A DNA stretch of 64,000 bases from assembly GCA_964399535.1 (NCBI GenBank), contig CAYNRE010000070.1, positions 1 to 64,000 of the forward strand, read 5' to 3'. Both the position numbers and the translations under genes were made by a program. Positions 1-6,585 of this stretch are shown here, piece by piece. The stretch comes from CAYNRE01 sp964399535 (GTDB lineage: Bacteria; Planctomycetota; Planctomycetia; Pirellulales; CAYNRE01). The notes under the pieces are model-generated. The model was given only the letters and a program-made list of their open reading frames with translations, did not search any database and was not told the origin of the DNA. The first letter of the stretch is position 1. Every line of letters begins with the position of its first letter.

Positions 1-1
1 C

Positions 2-850
2 GGGCAGAACATCCTTCTGGAAACCAACGCGGCCGACGCCACTCAGGCCGTGTATACCCTGAACCCCCAGGCGTATGGCAGCCTGGTCAGCATGCGGCGG
101 CTAGTGGGCGGGAACTGGACCCGGCGGTATTATCACTTCAACGCCCTGGGGACGACCGACCGGCTCACCGACGACACCCAGACCGTAACCGATCGCTATC
201 AACTCGACCCCTGGGGAAAGCTGCTGGCCACCACCGGCACCACGGTCAACCCGTTCCGCTTCGTGGGCGAACTGGGCTACTACCGCTATGCCACCAGCAT
301 CCTCACCGAAGCCAGCTACGTCCGAGCCCGCCACTACGACCCCAACTTCGCCAGATGGTGGAGCCAGGACCCGCTGGGAGTCCTGGGGCCCGACGGGGCC
401 AACCTGTACTGGTATGTGCAGAACCGGCCGACCTGGGCGGCCGATCCGAGTGGGCTGATAGGTGTATCAGTGGAAAGTTGCGGCCAATCTGATAGTGCGC
501 GTTGTCGGAGTGAATGCGAGTCCTTGTATCCCGGTCAGACAATCCGTCCAGAATGTTTTGTCGAGATCTATGACTTGCCATGCTTCCACTTTGAATGGGT
601 TCTGTGTCGATGTAATCCTTCCGGTTGCAAACCATGCGTCCCTCCGGTCGGTACTATCGGCTACCGTGGCCCAGACACACATGCGCACTGGCCGTTTAAA
701 GAAGGCGAGGTACATTACAACCTGCTGCAGATGAATCAGTCACCAGCGAAGGCCTGCAAATGCTTTTGGGTGCCAATAAAACATGCAGTCGCAGCTCCAC
801 CCCCAGGCACGGTCCCGGTTACGCCCGCAGAGGGCGGCGGACCGCTGTAA
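2..850 (+). CDS. RHS repeat protein, C-terminal part (5' end outside window)
   Basis: The reading frame is open from base 2, so this is the last 282 codons of a longer gene. Residues corresponding to about 120-450 nt form an RHS-associated core, with YD/RHS-like segments (FNALGTTDRL, DRYQLDPWGKL) and the core closing motif (YVRARHYDP, WWSQDPLG, ANLYWYVQNRP, ADPSG). RHS proteins form a large beta-cocoon shell that encapsulates a variable C-terminal effector. After ADPSG the sequence switches to a Cys-rich tip of about 128 residues with CKPCVPPVGTIGYR, HWPF and CKCFWVPI and a Pro/Gly-rich tail. I recall this tip type in other bacterial RHS proteins, but its activity is unknown to me. A small immunity-like gene follows 87 bp later. 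Confidence 0.9.
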   Translation, partial: GQNILLETNAADATQAVYTLNPQAYGSLVSMRRLVGGNWTRRYYHFNALGTTDRLTDDTQTVTDRYQLDPWGKLLATTGTTVNPFRFVGELGYYRYATSILTEASYVRARHYDPNFARWWSQDPLGVLGPDGANLYWYVQNRPTWAADPSGLIGVSVESCGQSDSARCRSECESLYPGQTIRPECFVEIYDLPCFHFEWVLCRCNPSGCKPCVPPVGTIGYRGPDTHAHWPFKEGEVHYNLLQMNQSPAKACKCFWVPIKHAVAAPPPGTVPVTPAEGGGPL

Positions 851-937
851 TTTCGGGAGCGAGAGAAACGCGCGGATTCGGATCTTCGCGCCATCAATCC
901 GTACGCTGATCGCATTACATCTTGCTTAAGGGGCGCA

Positions 938-1183
938 ATGGTACTTTACGCCGATGGGACTGTCGCACACGCGGGGGACTTTATTGAGATTGACAATGGC
1001 CAGCGGTACGGGCGCGTTCTGGTGGTTATTGACAACGAGAACCTACTACGAGAGTGGGGAGTCGATTCGCCGGGCTTGATGGTCGAATCAGAATACTATG
1101 GCCTACTGTTCGTTCAGGTCAGCCGAATCGAAGAGATGGGCTGTAAACCGCGCCCTGTCCCTCCCGAAAATGAGATGCGGTAA
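938..1183 (+). CDS. Small RHS-linked protein, putative immunity protein
   Basis: This 81-residue protein starts at ATG with an AAGGGG Shine-Dalgarno seven bases upstream. It begins VLYADGTVAHAGD and contains FIEIDNGQRYGRVLVVID and GLMVESEYYGLL. From memory, this resembles small planctomycete proteins found directly after RHS tips (D-G-x-x-V-x-x-G-D, V-V-x-I-D, G-x-L-V-E). Position and size suggest the cognate immunity protein for the upstream tip; this is inference. The last ten codons (PVPPENEMR, stop) lie inside repeat copy R1, so the natural C-terminus may have been replaced. Confidence 0.65.
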   Translation: MVLYADGTVAHAGDFIEIDNGQRYGRVLVVIDNENLLREWGVDSPGLMVESEYYGLLFVQVSRIEEMGCKPRPVPPENEMR

Positions 1184-1205
1184 GTTGGGCAAAGGTCGGA
1201 TGGCT
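1155..1205 (+). repeat. Accessory-island 51-nt repeat, copy R1
   Basis: This is the first copy of a degenerate 51-nt repeat running from CTGTCCCTCCCGAAAATG through TTGGGCAAAG to GGATGGCT. It overlaps the end of the immunity-like gene. R2 and R3 match it end to end at the same length, and inverted relatives lie near 3.3 and 4.9 kb. Confidence 0.75.
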
Positions 1206-1318
1206 GTCATCGTGATGAACTGGCAGGAAGCGGACTTGCTCTGAGGGCGCAATGCCGACCGAAGAGAGCAACTCGTGGCCGATTTCGCACGCAAGTCTCT
1301 GCGTGCGCGTAGCATTTC

Positions 1319-1369
1319 CTGTCCATCCCGAAAATGCGATCTGTGAAGCTGGGCAAGGCGTGGATGGCT
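1319..1369 (+). repeat. Accessory-island 51-nt repeat, copy R2
   Basis: Same orientation and length as R1. It starts CTGTCCATCCCGAAAATG, carries AAGCTGGGCAAGGCGTGG and ends GGATGGCT. Similarity to R3 continues beyond the 51 nt (GGACACCAT versus GGCACGATT, then GAAGACGAC versus GAGGACGAC), so the full unit may be about 100-140 bp. No gene could be supported between R1 and R2. Confidence 0.75.
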
Positions 1370-1452
1370 GATTTGGACACCATCGGATTCAGATTTCCTT
1401 GCGAAGACGACGCATTGGCAATAGAAACTTGCCGATTCTGGGTGAATCAGCG

Positions 1453-1503
1453 TTGCCCCTCGCGAAAACTCGATCCGAGAAGATGGGCAAGACGTGGATG
1501 GCT
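1453..1503 (+). repeat. Accessory-island 51-nt repeat, copy R3
   Basis: Same orientation as R1 and R2. It runs from TTGCCCCTCGCGAAAACTCG through AAGATGGGCAAGACGTGG to GGATGGCT. Only the first six bases and a few internal positions differ from the consensus. Confidence 0.75.
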
Positions 1504-1555
1504 GAAGCGGGCACGATTGGCGCCGGTCTTGCTGGCGAGGACGACACCGGAATGG

Positions 1556-1584
1556 CTGAAATGAGTCGATCCGTGAGGATTCTG
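1556..1584 (+). repeat. Truncated copy R4 of the 51-nt repeat
   Basis: The sequence CTGAAATGAGTCGATCCGTGAGGAT matches the 5' half of the repeat consensus and then stops a few bases before the proposed left end of the insertion sequence at 1592. This fits IS insertion into a repeat copy. Confidence 0.5.
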
Positions 1585-1591
1585 TCTGGCG

Positions 1592-2721
1592 GGGCGTGCG
1601 CGGGCCGAGCAAACCCGTCGTTGGACGGGAGGTGCCGACAGTCGTACGGCCGTCCGTCAGGCAGCCAGACGCGTGTAGCGGTGATGCAGCCCACCGACTT
1701 GCGGGATCGCGTGGACCGGTCCCAGCTCGGGCGGCTCGACTCGGCGTGGTTCCGGCGGCTCGTCGTCGAGCCCCATGTGAGTTCGCGACTGGTGGTAGTA
1801 GTCGAGGTACCGGTCGATCATCCGCTTCAGGTGGGCTTCGTTCAACACGATCACATGGTCCAAACACTCGCGGCGGATCGAGCCGACGAACCGTTCGGCG
1901 TAGGGGTTTTGCCAAGGGCTGCGCGGCGCGGTGACGACCTCTTCGATGCCAAGGTTCCCGACTCGGTCTCGGAATACATCGCAGTAGATGCCGTCGCGAT
2001 CGCGAATCAAGTACCGAGGCGCCGTATCAAATGGGAACGCCTCGCGCACCTGCTGGGCAGTCCACGCGGCCGAAGGATAGGCCGTGACGTTGAAGTGCAG
2101 AATCCGTCGGCGATCGTGGGACAGCACGAAGAACACGTACAGCACGCGAAACGTGGCTGTCGGGACTACGAAGAAATCGATCGCTGCAATCTGGTCCACA
2201 TGGTTCGCCAGGAACGCCTTCCATGTCGGCGATGGGGGCTTCTTCGGCCGAACCATGTACTTGGCCACGGTCGACTCGGCCAGGTCGTGCCCCAAGAGCC
2301 GAAGCTCGGCCCGAATCCTGGGTGCTCCCCACAGCGGGTTCTCCCGCGCCATGCGACGGATCAGGTCCCGCAGTTCTCGGGAAACCTTGGGCCGACCGGG
2401 TTTCCCCCGCCGCGACTTCCACGTCCAGTACAAGCGAAACCCGCGCCGGTGCCAGCCCACGACCGTCTCCGGCTGCACGATGACCAAGACCGACTGCCAG
2501 TCGCTCCAAAGGCGAGACAGCCAAACCCAAAACACACGGTCACCACGACGCAGTCGTGGCCGCTTGACCATCCGCTGGTAGACGGCCAATTGCTGCCGCA
2601 GCGCGAGATTCTCGGCTTCGAGCCGAGCCCGCGTGACGAGGGTCAGCATCAAGGTTCGCCCCAGGATGACGATCCAACCCATGCGTTGCCCCTTGGTTCT
2701 CTCATTGGTTTTCGCACGCCC
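1592..2721 (-). mobile_element. Insertion sequence with one DDE transposase, about 1.13 kb
   Basis: The element encloses one transposase gene on the minus strand. Candidate terminal inverted repeats are the 9-bp perfect pair GGGCGTGCG (1592-1600) and CGCACGCCC (2713-2721). A nine-base repeat is short, so the exact ends are uncertain, and no target duplication was identified. The left end abuts truncated repeat R4. The right end lies next to the stop codon of an integrase-like tail, as expected for a late insertion into an already decayed island. Confidence 0.6.
1657..2682 (-). CDS. Integrase-core (rve) DDE transposase
   Basis: The protein has 341 residues. ATG at 2682 is preferred because AAGGGG lies six bases upstream; a 69-codon upstream extension has no comparable signal. 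The N-terminus has a helical segment (LEAENLALRQQLAVYQR) followed by a helix-turn-helix-like region with GRPKVSRELRDLIRRMA and WGAPRIRAEL. The rve domain shows acidic residues at AIDFF (D169), RDRDG (D228/D230) and PYAERF (E263). It would cut and join the IS ends. It appears intact and so potentially active. A decayed copy of its C-terminus lies at 6.3-6.4 kb. Confidence 0.92.
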   Translation of the reverse strand: MGWIVILGRTLMLTLVTRARLEAENLALRQQLAVYQRMVKRPRLRRGDRVFWVWLSRLWSDWQSVLVIVQPETVVGWHRRGFRLYWTWKSRRGKPGRPKVSRELRDLIRRMARENPLWGAPRIRAELRLLGHDLAESTVAKYMVRPKKPPSPTWKAFLANHVDQIAAIDFFVVPTATFRVLYVFFVLSHDRRRILHFNVTAYPSAAWTAQQVREAFPFDTAPRYLIRDRDGIYCDVFRDRVGNLGIEEVVTAPRSPWQNPYAERFVGSIRRECLDHVIVLNEAHLKRMIDRYLDYYHQSRTHMGLDDEPPEPRRVEPPELGPVHAIPQVGGLHHRYTRLAA

Positions 2722-2726
2722 TTTGG

Positions 2727-2970
2727 TCACGCGGAACGGCATCGTACCAAGGCCAGGATCGCGGTACGGATCGCTGGAGGTAATGACTCCCAGGCTGCCA
2801 GCACCTCCTGTAAATCGATGTCCACCGCAGCCAAACAATGCCAATTCGAGCCCTCCGGATGCAGCGCATGTGCAGCGCAGGAGGAGCACGCAGTGGCGGA
2901 ACCTAAATCAAGACAAGGGGTTGTGTCGAGAAGCGACGCGGGTTCGAGTCCCGTGCCCTCCGCTCTTCGA
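2727..2970 (-). pseudogene. Remnant of a tyrosine-integrase C-terminal tail overlapping a tRNA-like end
   Basis: Read on the minus strand, this gives GTGLEPASLLD followed by a stretch ending LAAVDIDLQEVL, AWESLPPAIRTAILALV and a stop at 2727. The AW-x-x-LP-x-AIR-x-AI-x-x-LV ending is one I recall from the extreme C-termini of planctomycete tyrosine recombinases. The GLEPAS stretch is the usual translation of the reverse complement of a tRNA T-arm. I read it as the 3' end of a lost integrase whose attachment core was a tRNA 3' end; the rest is absent. This rests on recall of a tail motif. Confidence 0.4.
2925..2962 (+). other. tRNA 3'-half-like sequence (class II variable arm, T-arm, acceptor), possible att site
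   Basis: GTCG-AGAAG-CGAC can form a class II variable arm. GCGGG-TTCGAGT-CCCGT forms a T-arm with a G-T closing pair. GCCCTCC plus G looks like an acceptor 3' strand with the serine-type discriminator. No 5' half lies upstream, so this is not a functional tRNA. It fits an attachment-site copy left by integration into a tRNA-Ser-like gene located elsewhere. Confidence 0.5.
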
Positions 2971-2981
2971 GCAGTTCTTGC

Positions 2982-3130
2982 TTCCGGCCGCGAATGGACC
3001 GACGCGGCGGGCACCGGCTACTTCAACCGGTTCGTGTACCGCGCGTTTGGCGAAATCGTCAGCGAAGCCAGTCTCAGCGTGCCGGTGAATTGGCGCTGGG
3101 TGGCCCGGTTGGGATACTTCTACGATCCGC
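2982..3130 (+). pseudogene. Displaced RHS core fragment
   Basis: About 50 codons read as RHS core: EWTDAAGTGYFNRFVYR, FGEIVSEAS, WRWVARLGYFYDP. They align with the segment just before the core closing motif of the gene at 2-850 (DRYQLDPWGKL, FRFVGELGYY). No RHS sequence follows after YDP and the frame ends at 3213. It is probably a remnant of an orphan tip or of an earlier RHS 3' end displaced by recombination. Confidence 0.6.
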
Positions 3131-3263
3131 TAACCCCGGCGCTGCCGCTGGGTGCCACTCTACCGCTCCTCGCCAGCAGCTGGTCGAAATTCCGAGAATC
3201 GGCGCTTTCTTGACATCGTCTCGTTATGTTATTGAGCAGTCGGAAGCCGATGGCGTTCACACG

Positions 3264-3315
3264 GGCCATTTCACATCTTGCCCATCTTCTGTGATTGCAT
3301 TTTCAGGAGGGACAG
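3264..3315 (-). repeat. Accessory-island repeat, copy R5 (inverted)
   Basis: On the minus strand this reads CTGTCCCTCCTGAAAATGCA, then AGAAGATGGGCAAGATG. It is the closest relative of R1 in this half of the island. It supplies the last codons and the stop of the gene at 3271-4485. Weaker similarity continues downstream (GTGTGAACGCCATCGGCTTC). Confidence 0.7.
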
Positions 3316-4485
3316 GATTCGTCGGAATCCAACAACGACCAATACGATGATCAGGGCCCGAATCAAGAGCCCGAACGCCCCGAGCGCTCCGAAACGAGCC
3401 GGAGCGATCTCCCACCTCCTCTCGCCCGATTCGGAATTCCACAGCGCAACCGTACCAGCATTATCCGTGGTTACAAGAGACCGCCCCTCATCGCCGATGA
3501 GTACATCATCTATTGTACCGCCAGGAAGGATCTCGACAGATCGACAGCCATCGCCTCCGTGCACGTCAACTACCCATGCGCCACCAACAGCAGCGCTCGG
3601 GCGACATGCCGAAATGTAACCGTTGCGGCTAAAGACTCTCGTACTTGGACTCCACACCTTCGCTTTGCAGACGTCGGATCTTACAATATCGAACTGTTCT
3701 TCCACAATCGAATGTACTAAGTTACCGCTTAGCGTCGCATACTCTAGTAGATGAAGTGCGCCATCACTCGTGTCGTACGAGCAGGCGATATACGCACCAT
3801 GCTGCGACCCGGCTAGATGCCACTCCGGTGCACCACGGAAGTTACAGGACGAGTCATCCACCGTGGCGAGTACTTGCTCATCCATCGCCAAGCTGACGTC
3901 CCGAACAGGCCCACATGCCACGAACCTGTGTGCCTTTGTCTCCGCATTAAGTATGTGCAAGACGCCCGCCTCGACATATGCCATCAGCCGCTCCTTGCCA
4001 CCGTCTGCGACTATCCGGTCACTAAACTGAGTTTCTTCGCTTCCCCCAATCAAGGACTCCTGCTGGCGAAGAAGGTCGAACTCGACAATCCGTCCGTCAC
4101 TCCAAAACGCAGTCAGCCACCGATCAACGCCAACTGGTACTATGGCAATCGATCGCCTTGTGCGATGGCCGGCAAGATGGATGGTCCATTCAGAAAACAA
4201 TCTTTTCTGAAACTGTCCGGAAGCGGTTCCATAGACGTCCAGCGACCGGTGTACGAGACAAGTCGACGATTCAGTCGAACGTGGCGCGGCCAACAGCGCG
4301 TGGAACTGTTCGCGCCCAATGAAGAGAAGTGACGAGTCGGCCTTCAATGCCGTAGCCACGTGAGCCACTCGGAACGACGTTGGCGAAATGAGCCATGATA
4401 CGGCCAGAAGCCCGAACGCACACCACAATGCGCTCGCGGCTAGGAATGACCATTTAATTCTGTGGCTACTCCTATTAAACACCAC
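3271..4485 (-). CDS. Unrecognised membrane-anchored beta-propeller-like protein
   Basis: The predicted product is 404 residues from the GTG at 4485; an upstream in-frame ATG at 4614 runs back towards a REP-like element and is less likely. A transmembrane helix (WSFLAASALWCAFGLLAVSW) lies near the N-terminus and another (LLIRALIIVLVVVGF) near the C-terminus. Between them are WD40/YVTN-like strands such as TIDDVLIGDEGRSLVTTDN and GTVALWNSESGERRWE. The tail LLKMQSQKMGKM is encoded by repeat R5. Codon use looks less GC-biased than in the core genome, consistent with horizontal acquisition. I do not recognise the family. A sensor or immunity role in the RHS island is only inference from location. 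Confidence 0.6.
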   Translation of the reverse strand: MVFNRSSHRIKWSFLAASALWCAFGLLAVSWLISPTSFRVAHVATALKADSSLLFIGREQFHALLAAPRSTESSTCLVHRSLDVYGTASGQFQKRLFSEWTIHLAGHRTRRSIAIVPVGVDRWLTAFWSDGRIVEFDLLRQQESLIGGSEETQFSDRIVADGGKERLMAYVEAGVLHILNAETKAHRFVACGPVRDVSLAMDEQVLATVDDSSCNFRGAPEWHLAGSQHGAYIACSYDTSDGALHLLEYATLSGNLVHSIVEEQFDIVRSDVCKAKVWSPSTRVFSRNGYISACRPSAAVGGAWVVDVHGGDGCRSVEILPGGTIDDVLIGDEGRSLVTTDNAGTVALWNSESGERRWEIAPARFGALGAFGLLIRALIIVLVVVGFRRILSLLKMQSQKMGKM

Positions 4486-4613
4486 TTGACTAGGCCCTGC
4501 CTGAAAACTGGTCAGCTGTGGCAAGATCGATACCGCACACGGGTGCCGCTGCTGGCTTGTCCAGCAGTGCTGAACGAGGTTACGATGACCGGTTTGAAGC
4601 GACCGACAAGCCA

Positions 4614-4827
4614 CCGGCTGGGTGGCACTGGCGAGCCGCCCGAACCGAAGGCTCGTACTCTTGCTCAGGGTGCCGCTGGCATTGTCAGTGTTAGGGTTGG
4701 ACAGATTCTAGGGTTGTCGATGCAATCACGTGAATACCTACCCGGCCCAGCACTGGTGGAACCAGTGGCACCCGAAACAAAAGCACAAGTCTTCGATGGG
4801 AATCAGCTGACAGTGCCACCCAGCCGG
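4614..4827. repeat. REP-type element bounded by 17-bp perfect inverted repeats
   Basis: CCGGCTGGGTGGCACTG at 4614-4630 is exactly inverted as CAGTGCCACCCAGCCGG at 4811-4827. Inside are imperfect pairs of the same theme (GGTGCCGCTGGCATTGTCAG, ACTGGTGGAACCAGTGGCAC). This resembles planctomycete REP elements mobilised in trans by REP-associated tyrosine transposases; a truncated one lies at 6103. There is no coding content. Confidence 0.65.
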
Positions 4828-4842
4828 AGGGCGTGCACACGG

Positions 4843-4894
4843 TTCAATTCATGTCCTGCCCATATTCACGGATGGAGTTCTAAGGAGGGACGGG
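4843..4894 (-). repeat. Accessory-island repeat, copy R6 (inverted)
   Basis: On the minus strand this reads CGTCCCTCCTTAGAACTCCA, then TCCGTGAATATGGGCAGGAC. It is the most diverged copy and lies 18 bp downstream of the stop of the gene at 4912-5700. As with R5, similarity continues into ACCGTGTGCACGCCCTCCGG. Confidence 0.6.
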
Positions 4895-4898
4895 GACA

Positions 4899-4918
4899 AG
4901 TATAGGAACACCTATACT
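4899..4918 (-). terminator. Perfect 8-bp stem-loop at the 3' end of the 4912-5700 gene
   Basis: AGTATAGG-TGTT-CCTATACT spans the stop codon of the upstream minus-strand gene. It may act as a weak terminator or 3' mRNA stabiliser. No T-tract follows, so the role is uncertain. Confidence 0.35.
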
Positions 4919-5700
4919 CGCATATGCCAAGCTCCCTCACTCGCTGCTTCAACAACCGCGGGCAATATCAAATTGCCCATCCCCTCCCCCTCAACACTTG
5001 CTTGCCATTCAACGCATCCTGAACTGACGCACAACTGCTTGCAGTATGAGATTAAACGGTTCACGTTCTCTTTTGGAACGCGTACGTCGGGTCTCGACAA
5101 GAATCTTTCTTCTGCTGCGTCCCATTCCCATACCTCTGGATGCCATGCAAGAGCGGAAGTATTTAAATACATATTAAATATGCTTAACTTATCACCAAAC
5201 CATTGGCACGTTACGCTTAATACAGGCAGCCAGTGCTCACTTGAAGGGTCGTGTTCACGAAAAACGAAAACTGGAGTTAGGGAGTCGTCAATTGCAATCG
5301 AACATACCCCAAGAGTTTGGAAATACAGCTCGCTCCATTGGTGCGGAGTCTTTTCCAGTCTGGCCGCGGCGGCACAGACTGCCTGCTCCCATAATCCAAG
5401 GGTATTATCGTAGTCCGGACTAGATGAAAAGCTGCGGATCGTCGTATACCGCCCTTTCGGTTCAATCACTTCTTCCGGAAGTAGCGTTGATACATCCGGC
5501 CGGCGCTTACCTGCAAGAGACGCTAGCATGCTGGGCACTGATACAATATTGCATGGAATGGGGCATTTCTCTTCGAGACGTACGTGTAGAGGCGCATAAA
5601 ACGCGGTTGACGATTCCAGAAGAAGATTACTTATCATGTTGGAATAATCACTTGCTGTCGATAAGCGCGTGCTTAACACTATGGTAATATCACGTCCCAT
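4912..5700 (-). CDS. Unrecognised orphan protein of the RHS island
   Basis: The product is 262 residues from ATG at 5700; an upstream ATG ten codons earlier is possible and neither start has a clear Shine-Dalgarno. It looks soluble, with no signal peptide or transmembrane helix. It is rich in aromatic residues and acids (YFQTLGVCSIAIDD, WHPEVWEWDAAEERF) and has a Cys pair region (CKQLCVSSGC). AT content is clearly higher than in surrounding core genes. Its 3' end is followed by a stem-loop and repeat R6. I recognise no domain. The repeat-marked 3' end and setting make an immunity or effector-associated role possible but unproven. Confidence 0.55.
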   Translation of the reverse strand: MGRDITIVLSTRLSTASDYSNMISNLLLESSTAFYAPLHVRLEEKCPIPCNIVSVPSMLASLAGKRRPDVSTLLPEEVIEPKGRYTTIRSFSSSPDYDNTLGLWEQAVCAAAARLEKTPHQWSELYFQTLGVCSIAIDDSLTPVFVFREHDPSSEHWLPVLSVTCQWFGDKLSIFNMYLNTSALAWHPEVWEWDAAEERFLSRPDVRVPKENVNRLISYCKQLCVSSGCVEWQASVEGEGMGNLILPAVVEAASEGAWHMRV

Positions 5701-6008
5701 GAGGTGCGTCCAATGCGTTGACAAAAGCAATGTCGATCATCGGAACATTAGTAGCTATGATCGTTGTTGATGAATGTGATGAGATTGTGCAGGCCCTGGC
5801 AAGTGGCATAAACATGGTATTGTATTACTTATTGCTGTGCTTGGCGACCTGATGCGTCGACAACAATGACCCGGTACAATCCAGCGCCGGGTGGCCCACA
5901 CAAATAGTCCGGGTCGCGCAGCGACAAGAGGCTGGCGAATGATCTCACTTAGAGCGAGGAACTTCATGTAGAGCAACCGATCCTCGAACACCTCCCATGC
6001 CATCGGCA

Positions 6009-6026
6009 CCCCGACATCTGTCGGGG
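6009..6026. repeat. Palindrome upstream of the truncated RAYT
   Basis: CCCCGACA-TC-TGTCGGGG is a perfect 8-bp stem with a 2-nt loop, followed by GCCACCCAGC, which resembles the core of the REP element at 4614. REP palindromes commonly sit upstream of RAYT genes. Confidence 0.5.
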
Positions 6027-6102
6027 CCACCCAGCGACCCCGCCGGTATCCGAAAGTCCTGGGCTGTCGCAGCCTGCCTTCCTCGGGCCTTATGATTCCT
6101 TC

Positions 6103-6294
6103 ATGCCCAACGAAGGGCGTGCCCAGGTTCCGGGCGGAACCTTCTTTTTCACCGTCGTGATGGACCGGCCGCCCAAACTCACCGATCATAGGCGATTCAG
6201 CGGGCTGGGGACGTCGTGCGCGTACCATCTCCGCAGTTGGATCGAGGGTTCCCACGTCCCTACGGGAGGCTGTCAGGCCGCAATCCGCGAATAG
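6103..6294 (+). pseudogene. Truncated REP-associated tyrosine transposase (Y1/IS200-like)
   Basis: The 63-codon frame begins MPNEGRAQVPGGTFFFTVV, which matches the typical start of RAYT proteins (VPGGTFFFTV). The similarity is lost after about 25 residues, well before the HUH and catalytic Tyr motifs, so the gene cannot be functional. The frame ends where the decayed IS tail begins. Confidence 0.75.
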
Positions 6295-6425
6295 CGGTGG
6301 TGCAGCCCGCCGACCTGCGGAATGGCACGGACCGGCTCGAGCTCGGGCGGCTCGACCGCGGGTCGTTCCGGCGGCTCGTCGTCGAGCCCCAGGTGGGCTC
6401 CTGCCCAGTGGAAGCATGCCAGGTA
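6293..6425 (-). pseudogene. C-terminal remnant of a second copy of the DDE transposase
   Basis: The minus strand in one frame reads GLDDEPPERPAVEPPELEPV, then AIPQVGGLHHRYSR. It corresponds to the last 45 or so residues of the transposase at 1657-2682 (GLDDEPPEPRRVEPPELGPV). The catalytic domain is absent. It is a decayed relic of an earlier insertion of the same IS family. Confidence 0.8.
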
Positions 6426-6585
6426 ATCAACCTTGACCAACTGAAGCCTGCAACAGGCCGCAAGCCTGTCTTTTGCGGCACTGGCGAATCGCTTTCCGGC
6501 TGAATCTCGACCGCAGTTGCACTGGGCGCTGCCCGGCTTAGAATTGCCCCATCCGTACGGGGGGCTAGTTCGGCGATCCGGGGAG

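Noticed and set aside
1155..1590. Integron-type attC sites
   Set aside because: The repeats lie at gene 3' ends but show no paired inverted core sites, and no integron integrase is present. Kept only as a loose analogy.
2925..2962. 3' end of a tmRNA
   Set aside because: GACGCGGGTTCGAGTCCCG resembles tmRNA ends, but the variable-arm stem and the G discriminator fit a class II tRNA-Ser better, and no tmRNA body is present.
1399..3213. Long plus-strand frame of 604 codons
   Set aside because: It runs antisense through the transposase with no motifs of its own. Only its last part contains a real RHS fragment, annotated separately.
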